A stretch of 64,000 nt of DNA from DATBHM01 sp963772375 (GTDB taxonomy: Bacteria; Actinomycetota; UBA4738; JACQTL01), in assembly GCA_963772375.1 (NCBI GenBank), contig CAVYXG010000004.1, forward strand, positions 496,001 through 560,000, written 5' to 3'. Shown one piece after another: positions 38,342 through 46,227 of the stretch. The notes below the pieces were generated by a model that ran no database searches, was not told the origin of the DNA, and was given only the letters and a program-made list of their open reading frames with translations. The position numbers and the translations under genes were made by a program. Within the stretch, counting starts at the first letter, position 1; each line of letters begins with the position of its first letter.

Positions 38342-39949
38342 TCAAGGGCCGGCGGGAGGCTGCTGCCCCGTCGGCGCGGACGTCGCGGTCGCCGGCTGCG
38401 GGGAAGGGGCGGGCTTCACCTTCCTGACTGGAGCCCGCCACCCGGCGAACGCGCCGACCGTGCCCCCCAGGATCCCCCACACCAGCCCCAGCACGGCGCC
38501 GGCGGCCGGGTCCGGCAGGATCGTGAGCGAGGCCGGCACCTGCCCGCCGTAGAACTTGATCGACAGGGCCGCGGCCACGCACGCCGCCACCACCAGCGCG
38601 GCGAACCCGACGCCGGCGAGCGCCCCGGCGGCGGCGGCCTGCGTCCGGCTCCCCGCCGGCCTCGCCGCCCGGATCCCCCCCAGCACCGAGGCCCCCAGCG
38701 GGATCAGCAGGAACAGCAGGAACCCCGCGGGCGGCGAGCCGAACCGCACGCCGGCGAACGGCGACCGCAGCTCCCTCCGCTTCCCCGGCAGCAGCGGGCC
38801 GAGGAGGTTCACACCGCCGTGCACCGGGATCTTGGACATGCACAGGAACGTCCTCGGCTCGCCGGTTCCCTCCACACGGTCGCAGCCGCCCATGGCCGGC
38901 ACGAGGACGAACATCGACTGGTTCGGCAGCGCGAGCACGTGGTGCGCGAGAAGGTCGAACCCCGACGCGCCGCGGCCGGTGGTCCGGTCCAGGTACGCCC
39001 GAGTCGCGTCCGGCTTGAGCCCGGCGAGCACGAGCAATCCCAGGAACGACAGCGCGAGGGCCGCCAGGAACATCCGCCAGGCCCCGGCGACCGCGCCCGA
39101 GGCCAGCACCGTTCGGCTCCGGACCGGGGGCGCGCCCGCCCGCTGCGGGACGGAACGCGTGGCGCGCGAGAGGCCCGACCACACCCCGCCCAGGCACCCG
39201 ACCACGATCCCCACCCCCAGCCCGATCACGGCCGCCAGCGGCTTCGACACCCCGATCGCCACCTGCCCGCCCTCGATCACCTGGATCCGGAAGTGGAACC
39301 CCACCAGCAGGGAGAGCAGCCAGACGAACAGCCCGAACGGCAGCCCGACCGTCGCCCCCCACAGCCCCCGGCGCACCAGCCCGCCGCTCGCCCGCGTTCC
39401 GACCGACTCGCCGCCCCGGAACAACAGCACCACCCCGACCGCCGTGATCGTGAGCAGCGCCACGGAGACGTCGAGGAACGTCCCCCGGACGCCGGAGGCG
39501 CTCGCCCGGAGCTGGATCGGCACGCGGAGCGACCCGAACACGTACAGCCCGCCCAGCCGGGCCACCGTGACGTTGGAACGCGCGATCCCGCCGATGAGGT
39601 CCTGGCCGAACGCCAGCGCCTCGCCGATCGCGAGCATGGCGAGGAAGGCGATCTCCGAGCGGCCGAGCGCATGGTTGGCGAGGTTCAGCGGCCGTCGCTC
39701 TCGGGGAACCGGCGGCTTCGTCGGGAGCGAGGTCGCCGTGGCGGCAGGCGCCGCCGTGCCGGCCGTCACGTTCTCTGGTGCGGTGGTGGCGGCCGTCGCC
39801 GGAGCCGCGGTCGGAGGCTCCTGGCTCTGCGACGGGGCGGGAGCGGTCTCCGGCGCCGGCGGGGGCGTCGTGGGCGGCAGGTCGACGTCGACGGACGGCG
39901 GCAGGCGGTCCCGGCCCTCGCCCCCCTCCCCGGATTCGGGGGAGGTCAC
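38342..39949 (-). CDS. Large polytopic membrane protein following sucCD
   Basis: A 535-residue protein. The first 85 residues are P, A and T-rich with no hydrophobic stretch. Then come roughly nine to ten hydrophobic helices with two soluble loops; one of about 90 residues is between helices 6 and 7 (RAYLDRTTGRGASGFDLLAHH, two cysteines) and probably external. A charged, proline-rich tail ends it. The GTG start overlaps the sucD stop (GTGA), so it is cotranscribed with succinyl-CoA synthetase. No known transporter motif is seen. A proline-rich soluble head plus many helices is a recurring design in this window. Confidence 0.68.
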   Translation of the reverse strand: MTSPESGEGGEGRDRLPPSVDVDLPPTTPPPAPETAPAPSQSQEPPTAAPATAATTAPENVTAGTAAPAATATSLPTKPPVPRERRPLNLANHALGRSEIAFLAMLAIGEALAFGQDLIGGIARSNVTVARLGGLYVFGSLRVPIQLRASASGVRGTFLDVSVALLTITAVGVVLLFRGGESVGTRASGGLVRRGLWGATVGLPFGLFVWLLSLLVGFHFRIQVIEGGQVAIGVSKPLAAVIGLGVGIVVGCLGGVWSGLSRATRSVPQRAGAPPVRSRTVLASGAVAGAWRMFLAALALSFLGLLVLAGLKPDATRAYLDRTTGRGASGFDLLAHHVLALPNQSMFVLVPAMGGCDRVEGTGEPRTFLCMSKIPVHGGVNLLGPLLPGKRRELRSPFAGVRFGSPPAGFLLFLLIPLGASVLGGIRAARPAGSRTQAAAAGALAGVGFAALVVAACVAAALSIKFYGGQVPASLTILPDPAAGAVLGLVWGILGGTVGAFAGWRAPVRKVKPAPSPQPATATSAPTGQQPPAGP

Positions 39950-40815
39950 GCCAGGGCCGCCTCGACCAGCTCGGCCACCTCGGAGGGCGTCCGGCCGACC
40001 TTCACGCCGACGGACTCGAACGCCTCCGCCTTGGCCTGGGCGGTCCCGGAGGAGCCCGTGACGATCGCACCCGCATGGCCCATTCGCTTGCCGACCGGCG
40101 CCGTGAACCCCGCGACGTACGCGACCACCGGCTTGGTCATGTGCTCGCCGACGAACGCGGCGGCGCGCTCCTCGTCGTCGCCGCCGATCTCACCGATCGC
40201 GATGGCGAGGTCGGTCTCGGGGTCGACCTCGAACCGTTCCAGGGCGTCGATGAACCCGATCCCGTGCACCGGGTCGCCGCCCATGCCGATGCACGTCGAC
40301 TGCCCGATCCCCCGCAGCGTGAGCTCGTTCACGATCTGGTAGGTGAGGGTCCCCGATCGCGACACCAGCGCGACCCGGCCGGGCGTGGCGATCTCGTGGG
40401 GGATGATCCCGACGTTGGCCCTGCCCGGCGAGATCAGGCCCGGGCAGTTCGGCCCGATCAAAACCGTCGGCTTCCCCGCAAGGTACGCGGCCACCCTTCC
40501 CATGTCGGCCACCGGGATCCCCTCGGTGATGGCGACCACCAGGGCGACGCCGGCGTCGGCCGCCTCGAGGACGGCATCGGCGGCGAACCGGGCAGGCACG
40601 TAGATGACGGAGGCGTTCGCCCCCGTCGCCGCAACGGCCTCGAGCACCGTGTCGAACACCGGGATCCCTTCGACGTCCGTGCCGCCCTTGCCCGGGGTCA
40701 CACCGGCGACCACGCTCGTCCCGGAGGCGCGGTTCCGGAGCGAGTGGAACCGCCCCTGCTCCCCCGTCAGCCCCTGGACCACCAGCCGGGTGGACTCGTC
40801 GATCAGCGTCGCCAC
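39946..40815 (-). CDS. sucD: Succinyl-CoA synthetase alpha subunit
   Basis: A 289-residue CoA-binding and phosphohistidine subunit that with SucC interconverts succinyl-CoA and succinate with nucleotide synthesis. GLTGEQGRFHSL is the CoA site, GPNCPGLISPG the conserved segment, and GHAGAIV carries the active-site histidine. The GTG starts five bases after the sucC stop. The following membrane protein overlaps its end. Length and order are typical. Confidence 0.95.
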   Translation of the reverse strand: MATLIDESTRLVVQGLTGEQGRFHSLRNRASGTSVVAGVTPGKGGTDVEGIPVFDTVLEAVAATGANASVIYVPARFAADAVLEAADAGVALVVAITEGIPVADMGRVAAYLAGKPTVLIGPNCPGLISPGRANVGIIPHEIATPGRVALVSRSGTLTYQIVNELTLRGIGQSTCIGMGGDPVHGIGFIDALERFEVDPETDLAIAIGEIGGDDEERAAAFVGEHMTKPVVAYVAGFTAPVGKRMGHAGAIVTGSSGTAQAKAEAFESVGVKVGRTPSEVAELVEAALA

Positions 40816-40819
40816 GCGC

Positions 40820-41959
40820 CTACGCCGCCTTCGCCAGGTCGGCCGCCCGCTGCGCGGCCTCGTTCATCGTCGCCGCGGCCACGATGCGGGGATGGCCGGC
40901 CTCGGCGAGGATCCGGCGGCCCTCCTCGGCATTCGTGCCGTCGAGGCGGACCACGATCGGGACGTGGGCGTCGACCCGCTCGAGCGCCTCGAGGATGCCC
41001 TTCGCCACCAGGTCGCACCGGGTGATCCCGCCGAAGATGTTGATGAACACGCTCCGCACGTCGGGATCGGACAGCACCACCTCGAGCGCGGTGGCCATGA
41101 GATCCGCGCTGGCCCCGCCGCCGACGTCGAGGAAGTTCGCGGCCCGGCCGCCCGCCTGCGCGACCACGTCGAGCGTGGACATCACCAGGCCCGCGCCGTT
41201 GCCGAGGACGCCCACCTCTCCCTCGAGCTTCACGTACTGCAGGCCCTGGTCCTTGGCCCGCTTCTCGGTGGGATCGACCGGGAACGAGTCCCGCAGCGCC
41301 TCGACATCGGGCTGGCGGAACAGCGCGTTGTCGTCGACCGTGACCTTCGCGTCGAGCGCCGCCACCGTCCCGTCGCCGAGCAGCACGAGCGGGTTGACCT
41401 CGACGAGCGTGGCGTCCGAGGCAACCAGCACGTCCCACAGCTTGGCCAGCACCGCGGCGGCCGGCTTGCGGGCCTCGACCGGGAAGGGGCCGGTGAGATA
41501 GGTCAGCTCGTAGCCCGTCATCCCCAGCAGCGGGTCGACGTGGACTCGGCGGAGGGCCTCCGGCTTGGTCCGGGCGACCTCCTCGATGTCCATCCCACCC
41601 TCGGACGACACCATGGCCAGGTACCTCTTCGCCCCGCGGTCGAGCGTGATCGCCGCGTAGAACTCCGACCTGATGTCGACGAGCCGCTCGACCAGCACAC
41701 GGGTGACCGGCCGGCCCTGGAACCCGTCGGTGAGCATCCGGTGGGCCGCTTCACCGGCCTCGTCGGCCGAGCTCACGAGGGCGATGCCTCCGCCCTTGCC
41801 CCGCCCGCCGATCTGCACCTGGACCTTGACCACCGCGCGCCCGCCGAACCCCTCTGCGGCCGCCCGGGCCTCCTCCGGCGTGGTCGCCACGACGCCCTCG
41901 GGCGTGGTGATGCCGTGGGCCCGGAAGATGTCCTTGCCCTGGTGTTCGTACAGATCCAT
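40820..41959 (-). CDS. sucC: Succinyl-CoA synthetase beta subunit
   Basis: A 379-residue ATP-grasp subunit binding nucleotide and succinate. MDLYEHQGKDIFRAHGI opens it, VKVQVQIGGRGKGGG is the ATP-grasp strand, EVNPLVLL is the metal site, and VNIFGGITRCDLVAKGIL-type sequence (FINIFGGITRCDLVAKG) near 310 is the hallmark of the family. The ATG directly follows the stop of the B12-binding gene with no gap, so the three genes form one operon. Confidence 0.95.
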   Translation of the reverse strand: MDLYEHQGKDIFRAHGITTPEGVVATTPEEARAAAEGFGGRAVVKVQVQIGGRGKGGGIALVSSADEAGEAAHRMLTDGFQGRPVTRVLVERLVDIRSEFYAAITLDRGAKRYLAMVSSEGGMDIEEVARTKPEALRRVHVDPLLGMTGYELTYLTGPFPVEARKPAAAVLAKLWDVLVASDATLVEVNPLVLLGDGTVAALDAKVTVDDNALFRQPDVEALRDSFPVDPTEKRAKDQGLQYVKLEGEVGVLGNGAGLVMSTLDVVAQAGGRAANFLDVGGGASADLMATALEVVLSDPDVRSVFINIFGGITRCDLVAKGILEALERVDAHVPIVVRLDGTNAEEGRRILAEAGHPRIVAAATMNEAAQRAADLAKAA

Positions 41960-42367
41960 CTAGGCGGAGGCCTTCTGGGCGAGGCGTTCGCGGAGCCAGG
42001 CGATGATCTCGGCGGTGGGCGCCCCCGGCGTGAAGATGCGTTCGATCCCGGCCTGGTGCAGGGGCTCGATGTCGCCGCTCGGGATGATCCCGCCGCCGAA
42101 CACGAACACGTCGTCGGCCCCCTGCTCGCGGAGGCCCTGGACGACCCTGGGGAACAGCGTCATGTGGGCGCCGGAGTGGCAGGACAGCCCGACGGCGTCG
42201 GCGTCCTCCTGGATCGCAGCGGCGACGATCTGCTCCGGCGTCTGGTGCAGGCCCGTGTAGATCACCTCGAACCCGGCGTCCCGCAGGGCCCGCGCGACGA
42301 CCTTGGCCCCGCGGTCGTGCCCGTCGAGCCCGGGCTTGGCCACGATGATCCGGAACTTCTCCGCCAT
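41960..42367 (-). CDS. Cobalamin-binding methylmalonyl-CoA mutase small subunit
   Basis: A 135-residue stand-alone B12-binding domain. The signature DGHDRGAKV places the lower-axial histidine, and GLSCHSGAHM and GGGIIPSGD complete the Rossmann-like fold, matching the C-terminal domain of methylmalonyl-CoA mutase. It would pair with a separately encoded catalytic subunit to make succinyl-CoA from methylmalonyl-CoA; that subunit is not in this window. It begins the operon with sucC and sucD, so product and consumer are linked. A TATCAT -10 lies nine bases before the ATG. Confidence 0.87.
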   Translation of the reverse strand: MAEKFRIIVAKPGLDGHDRGAKVVARALRDAGFEVIYTGLHQTPEQIVAAAIQEDADAVGLSCHSGAHMTLFPRVVQGLREQGADDVFVFGGGIIPSGDIEPLHQAGIERIFTPGAPTAEIIAWLRERLAQKASA

Positions 42368-42376
42368 GGATTCGGA

Positions 42377-42382
42377 ATGATA
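42377..42382 (-). promoter_or_regulatory. -10 element (TATCAT) of the mutase-sucCD operon
   Basis: Minus-strand TATCAT ends nine bases before the ATG at 42367, with no ribosome-binding site in the gap. It is one of two divergent hexamers in the 96-base spacer; the other faces the 55-residue gene. Confidence 0.5.
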
Positions 42383-42451
42383 CCCACGACGGCCCCGCGA
42401 ACCCCCCGGGCCGGGCGGCTCGGGCCGTCCGGGTCCTCCAGAGGCGACTCC

Positions 42452-42457
42452 TATACT
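42452..42457 (+). promoter_or_regulatory. -10 element (TATACT), leaderless start
   Basis: TATACT is followed by six bases and then the GTG at 42464. This is the exact geometry of a leaderless promoter and the closest match to TATAAT in this class in the window. Confidence 0.6.
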
Positions 42458-42463
42458 GGCCCC

Positions 42464-42631
42464 GTGACCAGGCGCATCCGGTTTCGGCCGCCCGGGCTCA
42501 AGCCCACGACCAAGATCGGCACGCTCGGGCCGTACCGCGGCCGGCTGGGCCTGGCGTGGGTCATCGCGCCGATGGTCGTCGGGCTCCTGCTCCTGCTCGC
42601 CGTCGGCGCGTTCCTCCTCCTCGGACGGTGA
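42464..42631 (+). CDS. Small basic single-pass membrane protein (55 aa)
   Basis: A 55-residue protein: a basic N-terminus (VTRRIRFRPPGLKPTTKIG) followed by a hydrophobic helix (APMVVGLLLLLAVGAFLLL) to the end. It is below the size many gene callers accept. Its start is supported by the leaderless -10 just upstream, and its stop overlaps the start of the M1 peptidase gene (GTGA). The two are therefore likely coupled. It might anchor or help the exported peptidase, but there is no direct evidence. Confidence 0.6.
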   Translation: MTRRIRFRPPGLKPTTKIGTLGPYRGRLGLAWVIAPMVVGLLLLLAVGAFLLLGR

Positions 42632-44142
42632 AGGCAGTGACGGGCGTGGTCGCACGGGCCCTCCGTCTCCGAGCGCTGCTCCCCCTCGTCCTCGCGGGAG
42701 CGATCACCGCCTCCGCCGCCGTCCCGGCCGCCGCCGGCGTGTCCACCGTGGGGAGCGACGGCATCGGCGACCCCTACTTCCCCCGGGCGGGGAACGGCGG
42801 CTACGACGTCCGGCACTACCACCTGAACGTCCGGTACGACCCGGCCACCGACCGGCTCGACGGGATCGCCCGGATCACCCTGGTCCCGACGACCGACCTC
42901 TCGCGGTTCGACTTCGACCTCGACGGGCTGCAGGTGGAATCGGTCCGCGTGGCCGCCGCCCCCGCGACGTGGACGCGGCGCGACGATCACGAATTGGTGG
43001 TCACGCCGGCCCACCTCCTGTCCGCGGGGCGCGTCGTCGACGCGGTGGTTCGGTACGGCGGGGTCCCGCGGACGTTCCGGATCCCCGGGACGCCGCTTCG
43101 CACCGGGGTCGTCCCCACCGACGACGGCGCGGACATCTGGGGCGAGCCGCAGGTCGCGGCGGCGTGGTTCCCCGTGAACGACCACCCGCGCGACAAGGCC
43201 TCGTACGAGATCGACCTCACCGTGCCCCGGGGCGTCGAGGCCGTCTCGAACGGCCGCCTCGCGGGGAAGGATCCGCGCGGGGCGTGGACCACCTGGCGGT
43301 GGCTCGAGCGCAGGCCCATGGCCAGCTACCTGGCGCTCGCTGCGATCGGGCAGTTCGACCTGCGGTTCCGCCGCACGCCGTCCGGGCTCCCCGTCATCGA
43401 CGCCGTCGACCCCGGCGTGGGCGGTGCCCCGGACTTCGCGCTCGGGCAGGAGATCCGCATCATCCGGTTCCTCTCCTCCCGCTTCGGGCCGTACCCGTTC
43501 GACGCGCTGGGCGGGGTCGTGGACGAGGCGTCCCTGGGCGCCGCGCTCGAGAACCAGACCCGCCCGCTGTACGACCCCGGGTTCTTCCGGCGGAACGCCG
43601 GAACCTTCGTCGTGGTGCACGAGCTGGCCCACCAGTGGTTCGGCGACAGCGTCTCGGTGGACCTGTGGCGGTACACGTGGCTGAACGAGGGGTTCGCGAC
43701 CTACGCGGAGTGGATGTGGTCGCAGGCCACGGGCAAGGCGTCGGTGGCGAGGATCGCGGCGAGCTACTGCCGCATCCCGCCCGACGACCCGTTCTGGGAC
43801 CTCCGGATCGGCGAACCCGGCGTGGCCCACATCTTCGACGACCCGATCTACTACCGGGGCGCGTTGACGCTCCAGGCGCTGCGGACCGCGGTCGGGGACC
43901 GCGACTTCTTCCGCATCCTCCGGTCGTGGGCGGCCGGCCGCGCCGGCTCGACGGGGAGCTCGGACCAGTTCGAGTCGCTGGCGGAGCATGTCTCCGGGCG
44001 GGAGCTGGGGCCCCTGTTCACGACCTGGCTGGACGCTTCACACCGGCCCGACCGCTGCGCCCACCTGACGTCGACGCCGGCGAGGCACGTTCCACCGGTG
44101 CCCACGGCGACCGGCCTTCGCTGGTTCGACACGTCCGGCTGA
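42628..44142 (+). CDS. Exported M1 family zinc metallopeptidase
   Basis: A 504-residue protein with a Sec signal (LRLRALLPLVLAGAITASAAVPAAAG), then an M1 core. HELAH and the glutamate 18 residues later in NEGFATYAE bind zinc. ALENQTRPLY replaces the GAMEN motif in the usual position, which may change substrate choice. A C-terminal helical domain like that in PepN is missing, so the protein is short for the family. The GTG overlaps the 55-residue gene. It likely digests peptides outside the membrane. Confidence 0.85.
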   Translation: MKAVTGVVARALRLRALLPLVLAGAITASAAVPAAAGVSTVGSDGIGDPYFPRAGNGGYDVRHYHLNVRYDPATDRLDGIARITLVPTTDLSRFDFDLDGLQVESVRVAAAPATWTRRDDHELVVTPAHLLSAGRVVDAVVRYGGVPRTFRIPGTPLRTGVVPTDDGADIWGEPQVAAAWFPVNDHPRDKASYEIDLTVPRGVEAVSNGRLAGKDPRGAWTTWRWLERRPMASYLALAAIGQFDLRFRRTPSGLPVIDAVDPGVGGAPDFALGQEIRIIRFLSSRFGPYPFDALGGVVDEASLGAALENQTRPLYDPGFFRRNAGTFVVVHELAHQWFGDSVSVDLWRYTWLNEGFATYAEWMWSQATGKASVARIAASYCRIPPDDPFWDLRIGEPGVAHIFDDPIYYRGALTLQALRTAVGDRDFFRILRSWAAGRAGSTGSSDQFESLAEHVSGRELGPLFTTWLDASHRPDRCAHLTSTPARHVPPVPTATGLRWFDTSG

Positions 44143-44292
44143 CCTCCGGACGACCTCCGCCCGGATCCCGACGGGTCGTCCTCCGGCGGGCGCCCACGAT
44201 CCTTCACAGGAACCGCACAGGTCGCTGGAACCGTGCCTTCATGCCGGCCCTCCAAGCTCCCCTGCATGAACGCGACCACCCGAGGAGACGAC

Positions 44293-44682
44293 ATGGACCC
44301 CGCAGCCCGGTTCCGGCGGCACGGAGCCCAACGGTCCGCCCCGAACCCCCTCCCCGCGCCGCCGGTCCCCGCTGGGGCGATCCCGCCTGCGCCGGCCCCG
44401 GCCCGCCGCCCGGTGGCGCACCGGTGGCGACGGCATGCGGCCAGGCGGTCCCGCATCGTGGCCGGCCTGCTCAGCGCGGCGGCGTTCCTGGGCCTGGCCG
44501 GCTCGATGGCGGCGCACACGGCCGGCACCACCGACTCGACCACGGCCTCGTCCGCGTCCGGCTCCGGATCGTCCTCGTCCGGCAGGTCCTCGGACTCCTC
44601 GAGCTCCGGTTCCGGCTGGTCGGCCTCGCCCGGTTCCTCCGGATCCGTGAGCCGGCCCGACACCATCAGCCATGCGAGCTGA
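44293..44682 (+). CDS. Serine-rich membrane protein upstream of ApbE
   Basis: A 129-residue protein: a proline-rich basic N-terminus of about 50 residues, one hydrophobic helix (VAGLLSAAAFLGLAGSMAA), then about 50 residues dominated by S and G with acidic spots. GAGGAG eight bases before the ATG at 44293 decides the start over an ATG nine codons upstream. Its end overlaps apbE by 11 bases. In known operons ApbE sits next to proteins it flavinylates on a Thr/Ser in a D...(S/G)AT motif, but no such motif is clear here. Confidence 0.65.
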   Translation: MDPAARFRRHGAQRSAPNPLPAPPVPAGAIPPAPAPARRPVAHRWRRHAARRSRIVAGLLSAAAFLGLAGSMAAHTAGTTDSTTASSASGSGSSSSGRSSDSSSSGSGWSASPGSSGSVSRPDTISHAS

Positions 44683-45613
44683 GGCGCGGTTCCCCGCCAT
44701 GGGGTCGGAGGCCCACGTCATCGTCGTCGGGGGAACGGTGGCCTCACTCGAGCTCGCCCGTGACCTCGTCGCCGAGCTGGAATCGCTGTGGAGCCGCTTC
44801 CTCGACTCCAGCGAGGTCACGCGGATCAACCGCGAGGCCGGCCGCCCGGTCCGCGTCTCCGGCCCCACGCTCGCGCTCGTCGAGCGCGCCATCGAGGGCG
44901 CGCGCGTGACCGGCGGCCGGTACGACCCGACCGTCCTGCGCGCCGTGGAGCGGTCGGGGTACGACCGCTCGTTCGAACACATCGACCGGGGTCGGGCGCC
45001 TGCGCCGGCGGGTGACGAGCCCGTCGTGGTGGCCGGCTTCGACCGGGTCATGGTCGACCGGGCGGCCGCCACGGTGACGGCCCCCCGCGGCGTCGGGTTG
45101 GACCCCGGCGGCATCGGGAAGGGCTTCGCGGCCGACCTCGTCGTCGAGGCGCTGCTGCGGGACGGGGCCGCCGGCGCCTGCGTGAACCTCGGCGGCGACC
45201 TCCGCGTCGAGGGCGACTCGCCCGGCGGTGGCCCGTGGGTCGCCGGGGTGGAACACCCGACCCGCAGCCGCCTGGCAGCGCTGCTGTCGCTCGAACGCGG
45301 CGCGGTGGCCACCAGCACCCGGACCCGCCGGGCGTGGGGATCGCCGGAGGATCCCCGGCACCACCTGATCGACCCGGCCACGGGCCGCCCGGCCGTCACC
45401 CCCGTGGTCTCGGCCACGGTCGTGGCCGGGGAGGGGTGGCAGGCCGAAGTCCTCTCGAAGGCCGCGTTCCTGGCGGGTCCGGACCACGGGCCCGCGCTGC
45501 TGGAGGGGGCCGGTGCGCAGGGACTGGTCGTGGACGCGGACGGCATGGTGCACGAGTCCGTGGGCCTCCGTGCATTCACCGACGCCGCGCCGGCGGCGCG
45601 GACGGGCCCATGA
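44672..45613 (+). CDS. apbE: FAD:protein FMN transferase
   Basis: A 313-residue enzyme attaching FMN covalently to extracytoplasmic redox proteins. MGSEAHV is the N-terminal strand, GLDPGGIGKGFAADLV the FAD/Mg site, VNLGGDLRV the second loop, STRTRRAW and HHLIDPATGRP the C-terminal motifs. Unlike many ApbE proteins it has no lipobox or signal peptide, so its location is uncertain. It overlaps the Ser-rich gene before it and, by ATGA, the ferric-reductase-like gene after it. Confidence 0.9.
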   Translation: MRAEARFPAMGSEAHVIVVGGTVASLELARDLVAELESLWSRFLDSSEVTRINREAGRPVRVSGPTLALVERAIEGARVTGGRYDPTVLRAVERSGYDRSFEHIDRGRAPAPAGDEPVVVAGFDRVMVDRAAATVTAPRGVGLDPGGIGKGFAADLVVEALLRDGAAGACVNLGGDLRVEGDSPGGGPWVAGVEHPTRSRLAALLSLERGAVATSTRTRRAWGSPEDPRHHLIDPATGRPAVTPVVSATVVAGEGWQAEVLSKAAFLAGPDHGPALLEGAGAQGLVVDADGMVHESVGLRAFTDAAPAARTGP

Positions 45614-46227
45614 GCTCCCAGGTGCTCTGGTACTCGGCCCGGGCCGCGGGCATCGTTGCCTGGTCGCTCGCGGCGGCCGCAGTGATCTGGGGCCTCGTGG
45701 TCTCGACGCGGGCGGTCGCCCCTCGCCCGCGGCCCGCGTGGTGGTTCGACCTCCACCGCTTCCTTGGCGGCGCGGCCGTGGCGTTCACCGGCATCCATGT
45801 GGCGTCCGTCCTGCTCGACACGTACGTCCACTTCGGATTGGTGAACGTCCTGGTCCCACTCACCGGGTCCTGGCGCCCGGTCGCCGTGGCGTGGGGCATC
45901 GTGGCGATGTACCTGCTGGCGGCCGTGGAGGTGACCTCGCTGCTCCGGGCCCGCATCCCCCGCCGGGTCTGGCGGGGAGTCCACTTCGCGACGTTCGGGC
46001 TCTACCTGATCGCGACCGTCCACGCGTTCGCCTCGGGTACCGACGCCTGGAGCCTCGCGTTCACCGGGGCGGCGATCATGTCCCTGCTCGTCGTCGGCGG
46101 GCTGACGTTCCTTCGGGTGTGGCAGTCGGCCCAGCGCCACCAGCAGCCGGCCGCCGCGCACCTCCGGGCGGCGAGGGCGCTCGCGGTCAGCGCGAGAGCT
46201 TCTTCAACGGAGCGAACGAGAGCATGA
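45610..46227 (+). CDS. Ferric-reductase-like transmembrane haem protein
   Basis: A 205-residue membrane protein of six helices. Histidines in LHRFLGG, GIHVAS, GVHFATF and ATVHAF occupy the two paired helix positions where ferric reductase-like proteins ligate b-haems. The ATG overlaps apbE's stop. The last 41 bases run antisense into the pcrA 3' end, an unusual convergent overlap. With ApbE it may form a membrane electron-transfer unit that gives or takes electrons from a flavinylated partner, as described for other bacteria. Confidence 0.8.
   Translation: MSSQVLWYSARAAGIVAWSLAAAAVIWGLVVSTRAVAPRPRPAWWFDLHRFLGGAAVAFTGIHVASVLLDTYVHFGLVNVLVPLTGSWRPVAVAWGIVAMYLLAAVEVTSLLRARIPRRVWRGVHFATFGLYLIATVHAFASGTDAWSLAFTGAAIMSLLVVGGLTFLRVWQSAQRHQQPAAAHLRAARALAVSARASSTERTRA

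Noticed and set aside
44205..44235. GGAACC-like ECF sigma promoter upstream of the Ser-rich gene
   Set aside because: Two GGAACC boxes occur, but the spacing to a CGT or GTC box is off by one or more bases and there is no other support.
44593..44640. DSTTAS in the Ser-rich protein as an ApbE flavinylation site
   Set aside because: The accepted motif ends in AT after a Thr/Ser; this match lacks it and lies in low-complexity sequence where such strings arise by chance.
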